Made by a program: the position numbers and the translations under genes. 64,000 nucleotides of DNA from Rhodococcus qingshengii (GTDB lineage Bacteria; Actinomycetota; Actinomycetes; Mycobacteriales; Mycobacteriaceae): positions 369,371-433,370 of the forward strand of contig NZ_JAJNCL010000004.1 of NCBI RefSeq assembly GCF_021025955.1, read 5' to 3'. Shown piece after piece: positions 43,246 to 50,586 of this stretch. The notes beneath the pieces are model-generated. The model searched no databases. It was not told the origin of the DNA and worked only from the letters and a program-made list of their open reading frames with translations. The stretch's first letter is position 1. Each line of letters opens with the position of its first letter.

Positions 43246-43282
43246 CCATATACTCTAATTGGGATAGTAGCCATGTACTCTA
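43246..43282. promoter_or_regulatory. Direct repeats in the dehalogenase/MarR gap
   Basis: CCATATACTCTA (43246-43257) and CCATGTACTCTA (43271-43282) match at 11 of 12 bases, 25 bp apart, between the two divergent start codons. They are good candidates for MarR binding sites. Confidence 0.5.
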
Positions 43283-43287
43283 TATGT

Positions 43288-43746
43288 ATGCAAGATCGAG
43301 AAACATGGACTACGGGGTCGCTGGTGTGGCATCTTGCCCTGCGCTGGCGGGCGGGAGTTGACAGAGCGGTCGCGCATCTCGGGTTGACTCACGCCCAGTA
43401 TTCGGTGCTTGCGTCACTTCACGGTCTCGTGAGTGAGGGGGAGAGGCCTAGTCAGCGAGAACTTGCCGCACAGACAGGGTTGCAGCGAATCTACATATCC
43501 AAGCTCGTGCGAGCTTTGGAGAAGGGCGGATTTGTTGTCAGCGAACGTGACAGCCGCGATGCTCGCGCCGTTTGCCTAGATCTCAGCGACGAGGGAAAAC
43601 GGGTTATCGTGCTCGCCAAAGACATTGTCCGCGAATTGGACGCGGAAAATACTCGCGTACTGACGAAAGCCGGCGGACGTGAGCTTGCCGAACTCCACCG
43701 CGCGCTCGGCGCGTTACTCGACGCCACCGAGGTAGGAGATGAATGA
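43288..43746 (+). CDS. MarR family transcriptional regulator
   Basis: 152 residues from ATG 43288; ATG 43273 in frame would place the second direct repeat inside the coding sequence, so the later start is preferred though its ribosome site is poor and it may be nearly leaderless. The winged helix lies at about 50-110 (S-Q-R-E-L-A-A-Q-T-G-L-Q-R-I-Y-I-S-K-L-V-R-A-L-E with wing R-D-S-R-D-A-R-A-V). It is divergent from the dehalogenase gene and probably represses it until a halogenated or related ligand binds. Confidence 0.88.
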   Translation: MQDRETWTTGSLVWHLALRWRAGVDRAVAHLGLTHAQYSVLASLHGLVSEGERPSQRELAAQTGLQRIYISKLVRALEKGGFVVSERDSRDARAVCLDLSDEGKRVIVLAKDIVRELDAENTRVLTKAGGRELAELHRALGALLDATEVGDE

Positions 43747-43809
43747 AGCCCTGGTCCACTTTGCGCCGCAACCGATATGGTCGTGTGTGGGTCCGGGCCG
43801 TCGGACGTT

Positions 43810-43845
43810 CGTTGGGGGACCGACGGAAGCGTCGATCCCCCAACG
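43810..43845. terminator. Bidirectional terminator after the MarR gene
   Basis: CGTTGGGGGA pairs with TCCCCCAACG (43810-43819, 43836-43845) over an inner CGACG/CGTCG hairpin; it separates the convergent MarR and secreted-protein genes. Confidence 0.85.
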
Positions 43846-43870
43846 AGATTTGCTGTCTACCTGTCGATCG

Positions 43871-44518
43871 TCACGGTGTCACGTTGATCGGTGTGGCCGA
43901 TGCGAACTGCAGTGTGCCGGACATGGTTGCCGTGCCGGTGGCTGCGGCGGGGCAGACGGGTCCGGTGCCGGTGCGTGTGTAGTTCACGGTGCCGGTGTTG
44001 CTTGCCACGACGCGCTGGTTGGGGATGTCGAAGGGCAGCGGTCCGATGGTGCTGACTCCCGTGCCCCCAGCTCCGGAGCCTACGACGGTGACCGTGCATG
44101 TCGATCCGGGCAGTGTGACGACTGCACCGTTAGCGGGGATGATGAGCGATCCCTGGGCAGAGCCGCCGGGCATGGCGTCCCCGGAGACGTTCAATTGCCA
44201 CGTCCCGGAGGTTGTGACCACAGCGGGTAGACCGTTGGCTTTGCATCCGGTCAGGCTGGGGGTGCCGATGTTGACGTTGACCCCGCCGGTGCCGGTGTTG
44301 GAGTTACCCGGCGCGACTGGGATGGTTCCGGAGCCCGTGGTGCTGGAGCAGGTGAGTGTGATCGTTCCTGTCTTGATACTGAGATTGCTGCTCGAAGCAG
44401 TCACGGCTTGACCCGCTGGAGTGACGACGGTCGAAGCCAAAGCGGTGCCGGCTGCGACTGCAATCGCGGCTGCGGCGGCAGCTGTGACGAAGGTGGTGCG
44501 GCGAACTGTATGGGACAT
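43871..44518 (-). CDS. Secreted Thr/Gly-rich protein
   Basis: From ATG 44518, with a strong AAGGAGAT site, 215 residues. A signal peptide (V-T-A-A-A-A-A-A-I-A-V-A-A-G-T-A-L-A) ends at A-L-A-S near residue 28; the mature protein is Thr/Ser/Gly/Val-rich beta-type sequence with four cysteines (T-C-S-S, G-C-K-A, T-C-T-V, V-C-P-A) probably in two disulfides. It is last in a line of three secreted-protein genes. Function unknown. Confidence 0.75.
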   Translation of the reverse strand: MSHTVRRTTFVTAAAAAAIAVAAGTALASTVVTPAGQAVTASSSNLSIKTGTITLTCSSTTGSGTIPVAPGNSNTGTGGVNVNIGTPSLTGCKANGLPAVVTTSGTWQLNVSGDAMPGGSAQGSLIIPANGAVVTLPGSTCTVTVVGSGAGGTGVSTIGPLPFDIPNQRVVASNTGTVNYTRTGTGPVCPAAATGTATMSGTLQFASATPINVTP

Positions 44519-44567
44519 CGATATCTCCTTTTTGTCGGTGATACTTCTCGAGTCGCCGGTGCTTGCT

Positions 44568-45356
44568 CTACTGCGTCCGCAGGCTGTCGGCGCCGATGTT
44601 GAACACATCGCTTGTGGTGGTCAAAGAGTTGTGACCACTCGAAGACGGAACGTTCGCGCGAAGATTGACGGCCCAATTCAATGCGCCGAACAGTCCGCAT
44701 CCAGATGCGCCTGGTACCGCGAAGCTCTGGTCGGCGTGCGTCACGTTTCTGACGGCGGCGGTATCCGGAAATCCTGGAACTTCCTCCAGGACACCATTTT
44801 CGGACACTCCGAGTTTGAACAGGATTGGGTTGCTCGCAGAACCCAGATAGCAGTTTCCGCCGAGCAGAGGGTTGGAGATCTTCAATCTTGCCGGAAGTGT
44901 GACGCCGAGTTGGAATGCGTCGACTGTTGGCAACGCGACCGGCTCGACGGTCGCCTTGATAGTGGTCAGGCCGCCGGGGAACGGAAGACCGAGTCCGAAG
45001 ATTCCGCCCGGCACCTCGATGGGGGTGGAATAGACGCCTTTGGTGCCGTCAGTTGGGGGTATGAAGATCTGGTCGAACCCGAATTCTGCGTCGGGGTTCT
45101 CTCGATAGGCGACACCGCCGGCGATATTCAACGAGCCGGAAGGAATCGGTACTTTGAGCCCGTTGATGTTCATTTCGCCGCCTTTGACGACAACGTCGAC
45201 GCAGGTGCTTGTCTCCGGATTGGCTATCGGGCACTTGCCCCAACCCCCGAACGGGGCGTTGGGCAGCGGGGCTGCCGTCGCGGTTGACACCGCCCCGAGA
45301 GTGAGGACTCCTGCTGCGACGACGGCGAGCGCGGCTCTGAATCGTATTGTGCGCAT
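44568..45356 (-). CDS. Secreted protein, paralogue 1 of a tandem pair
   Basis: From ATG 45356 262 residues. Signal peptide to A-T-A-A-P near 30, then A-P-F-G-G-W-G-K-C-P-I-A-N-P-E-T-S-T-C, A-G-G-V-A-Y-R-E-N-P-D-A-E-F-G-F-D-Q, L-P-T-V-D-A-F-Q-L-G-V, N-P-L-L-G-G-N-C-Y-L-G-S, and the end T-T-S-D-V-F-N-I-G-A-D-S-L-R. Every one of these blocks recurs in the next gene, so the two arose by duplication. Four cysteines suggest disulfides. Role at the cell surface is unknown; the neighbouring wax ester synthase hints at lipid contact. Confidence 0.8.
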   Translation of the reverse strand: MRTIRFRAALAVVAAGVLTLGAVSTATAAPLPNAPFGGWGKCPIANPETSTCVDVVVKGGEMNINGLKVPIPSGSLNIAGGVAYRENPDAEFGFDQIFIPPTDGTKGVYSTPIEVPGGIFGLGLPFPGGLTTIKATVEPVALPTVDAFQLGVTLPARLKISNPLLGGNCYLGSASNPILFKLGVSENGVLEEVPGFPDTAAVRNVTHADQSFAVPGASGCGLFGALNWAVNLRANVPSSSGHNSLTTTSDVFNIGADSLRTQ

Positions 45357-45428
45357 GGACAAGTGATCTCCGTTCGGGGTGAGAAATCTTTCGGCGCTGA
45401 CGGTTCCGGCTGGTAGTGAGTTGAATTG

Positions 45429-46301
45429 CTAGTTGGCGCTACGTTCGGCGATGACGGCGGCGGGTTCGGTCGATCCGGCCGGCTGGGGCCTGAGGCTGTC
45501 GGCACCGATGTTGTAGACGTCACTCGTTGTGGTCAGGGAGTTGGACGTGGTGGACGAGGGAAGACCGGCACGCCAGTTCACGATGGGATTCAGAACGCCG
45601 AACGGACCACATCCGGATGCTGTCGGGACCGCGAAGGGCTGTCCGGTGTGTCCGGTATTTCGAACGACAGCGGTGTCCGGAAAACCTGGAACTTCTTCGA
45701 GGACACCGTATTCCGTCACGTCCAAGTTGAGCTGGACGGGGCTGCTGTCCGAGCCTAAGTAGCATTTGCCGCCGAGGAGAGGGTTCGCGATCTTCAGTTT
45801 GACGGGTAACTTCACACCAAGCTGAAATGCATCCACGGTGGGGAGTGCAGACGTCGACTCGACGGTGGCCGAGGCCTTGTTCAGTCCGAAGAGATTGTTG
45901 AACGGTAGGTCGATTCCGAGTGCGCCGCCGGGGATCTCGATGGGCTTGGCGTAGATCCCCCGACTGTTGTCGTTCGGCGGGATGAATACTTGGTCGAATC
46001 CGAATTCAGCCTCCGGATTCTCCCGGTAGGCAACTCCGCCGGCGATGCGCATCGCCCCGGTGGGAATGCTGACGGAGAGCTTGCCGATCTTCATGTTTCC
46101 GCCGGTGACTGTGACATCCATGCAGGTACTGGTCTCGGGATTGTCGATGGGACATGAATCCCAGCCGCCGAAGGGAGCCTCCACAGTTGGGGCGGCGCCT
46201 GCAATACCTGCCGATAGGGCACCCATCGCAGTGACGGTGGCGAGCACAGTTGCGGTGGCGAGCGCGTTGAAAGGCCCACGCGACGTCGAACGTCGGGACA
46301 T
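45429..46301 (-). CDS. Secreted protein, paralogue 2 of a tandem pair
   Basis: From ATG 46301, with AAGGAGAA directly upstream, 290 residues. Signal peptide ends near A-G-A-A-P; shared blocks with paralogue 1 are A-P-F-G-G-W-x-x-C-P-I, Y-R-E-N-P-E-A-E-F-G-F-D-Q-V-F-I-P-P, E-V-P-G-F-P-D-T-A-V-V-R-N and T-T-S-D-V-Y-N-I-G-A-D-S-L-R. It has an extra ~20-residue C-terminal tail. It is the first gene of the three-gene line and is divergent from the wax ester synthase. Confidence 0.8.
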   Translation of the reverse strand: MSRRSTSRGPFNALATATVLATVTAMGALSAGIAGAAPTVEAPFGGWDSCPIDNPETSTCMDVTVTGGNMKIGKLSVSIPTGAMRIAGGVAYRENPEAEFGFDQVFIPPNDNSRGIYAKPIEIPGGALGIDLPFNNLFGLNKASATVESTSALPTVDAFQLGVKLPVKLKIANPLLGGKCYLGSDSSPVQLNLDVTEYGVLEEVPGFPDTAVVRNTGHTGQPFAVPTASGCGPFGVLNPIVNWRAGLPSSTTSNSLTTTSDVYNIGADSLRPQPAGSTEPAAVIAERSAN

Positions 46302-46688
46302 GTAATTCTCCTTAGGATGCAACCTGGTGAGTCGCGACGTCGCGACCAGTCGGATTGTGATGATGAGTGACGGTAGTCACGTGTGACTTGGATGTACAGA
46401 CAATCCGCAACAATTCCGACAAAAGTATTACTGCGATCGGCTCCGCTACTACTTGTGGCTGTGAGCATTGAAATTCGTTGCAATGCCCTGTGTCTCATCA
46501 TTCACTCCCGAATCGCCGTGAAGTACTTCGGCCAAGATGGCGGTCGTCGAGGGGGACATCGGCCTCCCGCCAAAATCGAGCCGGGCTATGTTTTGTCGGA
46601 GTCAACAATGTGGGCAGTCAAGGCGAGTAACTTTGTCGAACAGCGGTTAACCGGTGCTCCGGACACCCGCCCGAGAGAACGGATCGCC
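46302..46688. promoter_or_regulatory. Divergent control region with two palindromes
   Basis: This 387-bp gap separates the secreted-protein genes from the wax ester synthase. GTCGCGACGTCGCGAC (46331-46346) is a perfect 16-bp palindrome made of two GTCGCGAC units, 30 bp before the secreted-protein start; AGTCAC-GT-GTGACT (46375-46388) lies next to it. The frame of the synthase stays open to 46383, with ATG 46608 as a possible earlier start, but the family start fits 46689. Confidence 0.5.
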
Positions 46689-48065
46689 ATGGCGCTGATG
46701 CTGCCGCTCGACTCGATGTTCCTGCTGATGGAGTCACGGGAGCACCCCATGCATGTCGGCGGCCTGTCACTGTTCGTTCCACCGGAAGGGGACGACGGCG
46801 AGTTCGCCAGATCGCTCTACCGTTCGCTCACCGACGTCGAGTCGATCCGCCCCCTCTTTCGCCGCAAGCCGGTGCAGTTGCTGTCGAACTTCGCGCCGGT
46901 GCGTTGGACGGAGGACGAGGACGTCGATCTCGAATATCACGTCCGGTTGCTTGCGCTGCCCAGGCCCGGTCGAGTTCGTGAGCTGCTGGAGCTGACCTCG
47001 ATGCTGCACGGCACGCTGCTCGATCGGCACCGGCCGCTATGGGAAGCGTATGTGATCGAAGGCCTCGCCGACGGCCGAGTTGCCGTGTACATGAAGACGC
47101 ACCATGCGCTCATGGACGGTGTGTCTGCTGTTCAGGCGTGGTATCGCAGCCTCTCGTCGGATCCGCTCGGTCGAGAGTCGATGCCGCCGTGGGCGCAGCG
47201 ACCTTCTTCGAGGCGGCTCCGAGCCAGTCGCGGGCTGGACCTGCAGAGACGTGTGGGCTCCGTGATCGACACCGTGCAAGATGTGGTCGGGGTGGGCCCT
47301 GCGATAGTGAACGCCGCTGCCTCGGCAGTGAAGGACCACGTCGCACCGTTGCCGTTTGCTGCCCCGAAATCGATCTTCAACGTCCCGATCACCGGAGCGA
47401 GGCGTGTGGCGGCGCAGTCGTGGCCGATCGAGCGCCTGCGCAAGGTCAGCTGCGTTGCAGACGTGACGCTCAACGATGCGGTGTTGGCAATGTGCGCGGG
47501 CGCGCTGCGGCGATACCTGATCGAACTGGACGAGTTGCCGGACAAACCGTTGATCGCGATGGTGCCGGTATCTCTTCGTAAAGGCGAAGTGGGTGAGGCT
47601 TCCGGCAATGCCGTGGGTGCGGTGTTGTGTGATCTGGCAACCGAATTGGCGGATCCGGCGGCCCGACTTCAGAGAGTTCACGACTCGATGAGTAGCGCCA
47701 AGTCCCTGATGTCGGGCCTGACGCCCCTGCAGATCACGGCGCTGAGCGCATTGAACGTTGCCGGTCTCGGGCTACCGCTGATCCCTGGTTCCTCCCGACT
47801 GATTACTGGGCGTCCAGTCTTCAATCTGGTGATTTCCAACGTCCCCGGCCCGACGACGACGCGATACTGGAATGGCGCGAAGCTCGAGAGTTGCTATCCG
47901 GCTTCGATTCCGTTGGACGGGCAGGCAATGAACATCACCGTCATCGGCTACGCGGACACCATGCAGTTCGGGCTCGTCGGCTGCCGCCGCAACGTTCCGC
48001 ACTTGCAGCGGCTTCTCGGCCACCTCGAGGAATCACTGAGTGAACTCGAAGCCGCCGCAGGCTGA
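46689..48065 (+). CDS. Wax ester synthase / diacylglycerol O-acyltransferase
   Basis: 458 residues from ATG 46689. The start L-P-L-D-S-M-F-L-L-M-E-S-R-E-H-P-M-H-V-G-G-L and the catalytic H-H-x-x-x-D-G (K-T-H-H-A-L-M-D-G near 137-144) are diagnostic of WS/DGAT; N-L-V-I-S-N-V-P-G-P near 378 is the second conserved block. It makes triacylglycerol or wax esters from acyl-CoA at the membrane and lipid droplets. Its last base abuts the PPOX gene with no gap. Confidence 0.93.
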   Translation: MALMLPLDSMFLLMESREHPMHVGGLSLFVPPEGDDGEFARSLYRSLTDVESIRPLFRRKPVQLLSNFAPVRWTEDEDVDLEYHVRLLALPRPGRVRELLELTSMLHGTLLDRHRPLWEAYVIEGLADGRVAVYMKTHHALMDGVSAVQAWYRSLSSDPLGRESMPPWAQRPSSRRLRASRGLDLQRRVGSVIDTVQDVVGVGPAIVNAAASAVKDHVAPLPFAAPKSIFNVPITGARRVAAQSWPIERLRKVSCVADVTLNDAVLAMCAGALRRYLIELDELPDKPLIAMVPVSLRKGEVGEASGNAVGAVLCDLATELADPAARLQRVHDSMSSAKSLMSGLTPLQITALSALNVAGLGLPLIPGSSRLITGRPVFNLVISNVPGPTTTRYWNGAKLESCYPASIPLDGQAMNITVIGYADTMQFGLVGCRRNVPHLQRLLGHLEESLSELEAAAG

Positions 48066-48497
48066 TCAATTCGATTCGTGCATTCGAACGTCGCGTCCGT
48101 TCACGACCAACTGGTGGACGTCCAGCTCTTTGTCGTCGAGGCCGAAGCTGATGATGCGTTCGGGGTGGATGCGGATGATTGGCGCGTCGAGACCATGCGC
48201 AGCAGCACCCGTAACATCCAAAGCCTCTGCCTGTCCACGGATTTCGATGCACCTGACCCGCCATGGATCTACAGATGCGATGTCGTCCACGACGAACGCG
48301 ACCCGCCCGTTCTCTGCGACATTGTGAAACTTACGGCTGCCCGTCATGTTGTAACCGCTGATGTCGATCGTGGCTGTATCCGGGTTGTAGTTAAACCCGA
48401 CCGGACTGACTTGCAGCGTTCCATTCCGTTGAACCGTTGCGAGGCGTCCGAGAGTCTGGGTGGCCAGGTAGTCGAGTTCGATTCGGGCGAATGTCAT
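48066..48497 (-). CDS. PPOX class F420-dependent family protein
   Basis: 143 residues with a split-barrel pattern: L-G-R-L-A-T-V-Q-R-N-G-T-L-Q-V-S-P-V-G-F near 17-36, G-S-R-K-F-H-N-V near 52, R-V-A-F-V-V-D-D-I near 64 and R-C-I-E-I-R-G-Q-A-E near 81. This is the actinobacterial F420-type PPOX family. Substrate unknown. Convergent with and directly abutting the wax ester synthase gene. Confidence 0.85.
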   Translation of the reverse strand: MTFARIELDYLATQTLGRLATVQRNGTLQVSPVGFNYNPDTATIDISGYNMTGSRKFHNVAENGRVAFVVDDIASVDPWRVRCIEIRGQAEALDVTGAAAHGLDAPIIRIHPERIISFGLDDKELDVHQLVVNGRDVRMHESN

Positions 48498-48552
48498 GAG
48501 ACCACGCTAGAACCTGAACTGCTGTAGAGGTCAAGATCTCCGAACGTACAAC

Positions 48553-49419
48553 TCATTCCATCTCGTCGAGGCACTCTTCTGCTTCGTCGACCCGCCACTC
48601 GGCCTCGCGAAGTTCCTCCTCGGACTCTCGAACCGCGACGTGGGCAGCCTTCTCGGCGTTCTTGGCGAACTGTCGTTCCTGTTCTGCGTATTCGAGATCG
48701 GCGCGGAGTTCTTCGATGCGACGGTCGAGGTCGGACAGCTTTGACCTGGCATCCTCGAACTGGGCGGTCTCGGCCTTGACCCGTCGTCGGATCTTCTCGA
48801 CGCCTGCCCTGGCTTCCTTCAACTCTGCTTTCGCCTTGGCTTGTTCGGCCTTGCGATCCGGAGCAGTGGACTTGGCCGGAGCGCGTTCTTCGGTGTGGAT
48901 CGCAGGGGCGTGTTGTGCAGAATCCTCCTCCACTACAGCAAGTCCCGCCGGCCCGAAACCGCTGTAACTGGCAGCGGTCACAACTCGTCCGAGTCGGACC
49001 TGCGCGGCAGTCTCCTCGTCGGCCAGGGCGGCATTGAGCGTCTGCGCGACATCACGCAACGGATCCTCGCCGACGCTTTTTCCACGTGAAGCGGCGATCT
49101 CACCTGATTTGTGGGCGAGACTTCGCACCACCTGCTGCCTCTGTGTCGTCAGACGTCGCAAGTCCGGGCCCGAGAGATGGCGTTGAGCGTCGCGTAGCGA
49201 TTCGCCAAGCGCGAGAAGTGCATCCAGATCTTCTGGTGCATTGCGCGAGATGAGATTGACCAACCACCCCACGGTGGTTGGCTTCCGAAGTTTTCCGATC
49301 TCCGCGGCCAGCGTGCGGTCGTTGTCGTCCCGGGCAGCCTTCACATGCTTTGTACGCGCCTCGACGAACTCGCCGGGGTCGAGGCCGTAGAGTTCGTCGG
49401 CGACATCATCGAGGGTCAC
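48553..49419 (-). CDS. Hypothetical coiled-coil protein
   Basis: 288 residues from GTG 49419. The N-terminal half is helical with L-Y-G-L-D-P-G-E-F-V-E-A-R and K-P-T-T-V-G-W-L-V-N-L-I-S-R; the C-terminal half (about 185-285) is a long charged coiled coil rich in Lys/Glu/Ala/Arg. This pattern recurs in conserved actinobacterial proteins without known role. It precedes the PPOX gene on the same strand and follows the HAD gene by 12 bp, so it is probably in the HAD transcript. Confidence 0.75.
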   Translation of the reverse strand: MTLDDVADELYGLDPGEFVEARTKHVKAARDDNDRTLAAEIGKLRKPTTVGWLVNLISRNAPEDLDALLALGESLRDAQRHLSGPDLRRLTTQRQQVVRSLAHKSGEIAASRGKSVGEDPLRDVAQTLNAALADEETAAQVRLGRVVTAASYSGFGPAGLAVVEEDSAQHAPAIHTEERAPAKSTAPDRKAEQAKAKAELKEARAGVEKIRRRVKAETAQFEDARSKLSDLDRRIEELRADLEYAEQERQFAKNAEKAAHVAVRESEEELREAEWRVDEAEECLDEME

Positions 49420-49431
49420 GTATCAATACTG

Positions 49432-50409
49432 TCATTCGGCGAGTGGTTCGAAGACTGTCTTCCAGTCGTTCTTGATGCTCACCACTGTCCACCCGTTTGC
49501 GCGCGAGGCGTCGAGTGCGTGCTCGGCTCCGTCCACGTAGTCGAACTCGCGTTCCGGATCATCATGGAGCACCAGAAGGCGAAGTGCCGGAATGTTCGGG
49601 TGTTCGGCGAACTTCAACATAGGTAGGTCACCGTTGCTGTTTCCCGCCGCTATGACAGGTCGTCGGCCGATTCGGTTCCAGATCTGTACGGGCTTGGCCG
49701 GCCCGTCGTCGACGACATCGGTTTGGGGCTGACGAAGGATCGTGCCGCTGTGACCGTCGTCCTTCCACGTCAATGCCACTCCGCTGCCGATGACGCGATC
49801 TCGGGGGATGCCGTAGACCTCCTGGCAGATCGGACGCATGAAGTCACGTCCGCCTCCAGAGACTATGTAGTTCGAGAATCCCTTGGCTGCAAGGTAATCG
49901 AGTAACTCCACCATGGGTGCGTAGCTGCAGTGCAGATATTCGCGACCGAGCGTAGGGTGCGAAGCAGTGCGCAGGTAGGTATCGGCGCGGGTCTCGAATT
50001 CGTCGACTGTGACTTCGGCGAATGCCGCCAGGACACCGGCCGCGAGCACCTTCAGTGCGCTGTCGTCGCCGCGATAGTGCTTCGAGATCACATCGTTCAA
50101 CCAGGCGTAGTCCTTTTCGAACGCCGCCTGCCACGGTTGACGGTTGCGAAGAGACGGATCCTGGGCGGTCATCTCGACGAGGCGGCGCAGGATGAAGTCG
50201 AGTTGGATCGGCATCGGCTTCTCACACCACAGGGTTCCGTCGTTGTCGAAGACTGCGATCCTTTCTTCCGGTGCGATTTCGTCCGGACTGCCGTCAGTCG
50301 TCGCGCGTTCGACGAATTGCCTGACGGATTGCTTCGGCGGGCCGTCTTGCCAGCTCGGCAGCGGGTCAGAGGTGTCGGAGGTGGAGGCTTCAACGAATTG
50401 ACTGCTCAT
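49432..50409 (-). CDS. HAD-superfamily phosphatase
   Basis: From ATG 50409 325 residues. The nucleophile motif V-F-D-N-D-G-T-L-W lies near 52-60, S-G-G-G near 195 and G-N-S-N-G-D near 255 complete the HAD sites; the cap between carries Y-L-R-T-A-S-H-P-T. It resembles phosphoserine-phosphatase-like proteins. It is divergent from the sulfatase gene, a pairing that suggests a joint role, perhaps phosphate/sulfate ester use. The N-terminal ~40 residues are disordered. Confidence 0.8.
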   Translation of the reverse strand: MSSQFVEASTSDTSDPLPSWQDGPPKQSVRQFVERATTDGSPDEIAPEERIAVFDNDGTLWCEKPMPIQLDFILRRLVEMTAQDPSLRNRQPWQAAFEKDYAWLNDVISKHYRGDDSALKVLAAGVLAAFAEVTVDEFETRADTYLRTASHPTLGREYLHCSYAPMVELLDYLAAKGFSNYIVSGGGRDFMRPICQEVYGIPRDRVIGSGVALTWKDDGHSGTILRQPQTDVVDDGPAKPVQIWNRIGRRPVIAAGNSNGDLPMLKFAEHPNIPALRLLVLHDDPEREFDYVDGAEHALDASRANGWTVVSIKNDWKTVFEPLAE

Positions 50410-50586
50410 GTGGTCCCTGGCTTCCAGTGAGTCGATGACAAATCCGGCACTCTCATACTCGGATCTCTTGCCGACAATGGCATCGCCCATTTCGGGCGAC
50501 AGCGGTTCGGTGACCACAATCGGGGTATGCGATTCACCATGCGGCCGTAGAGGCTGGAAATCAGATCACCTACAAGGAGCCGGATC

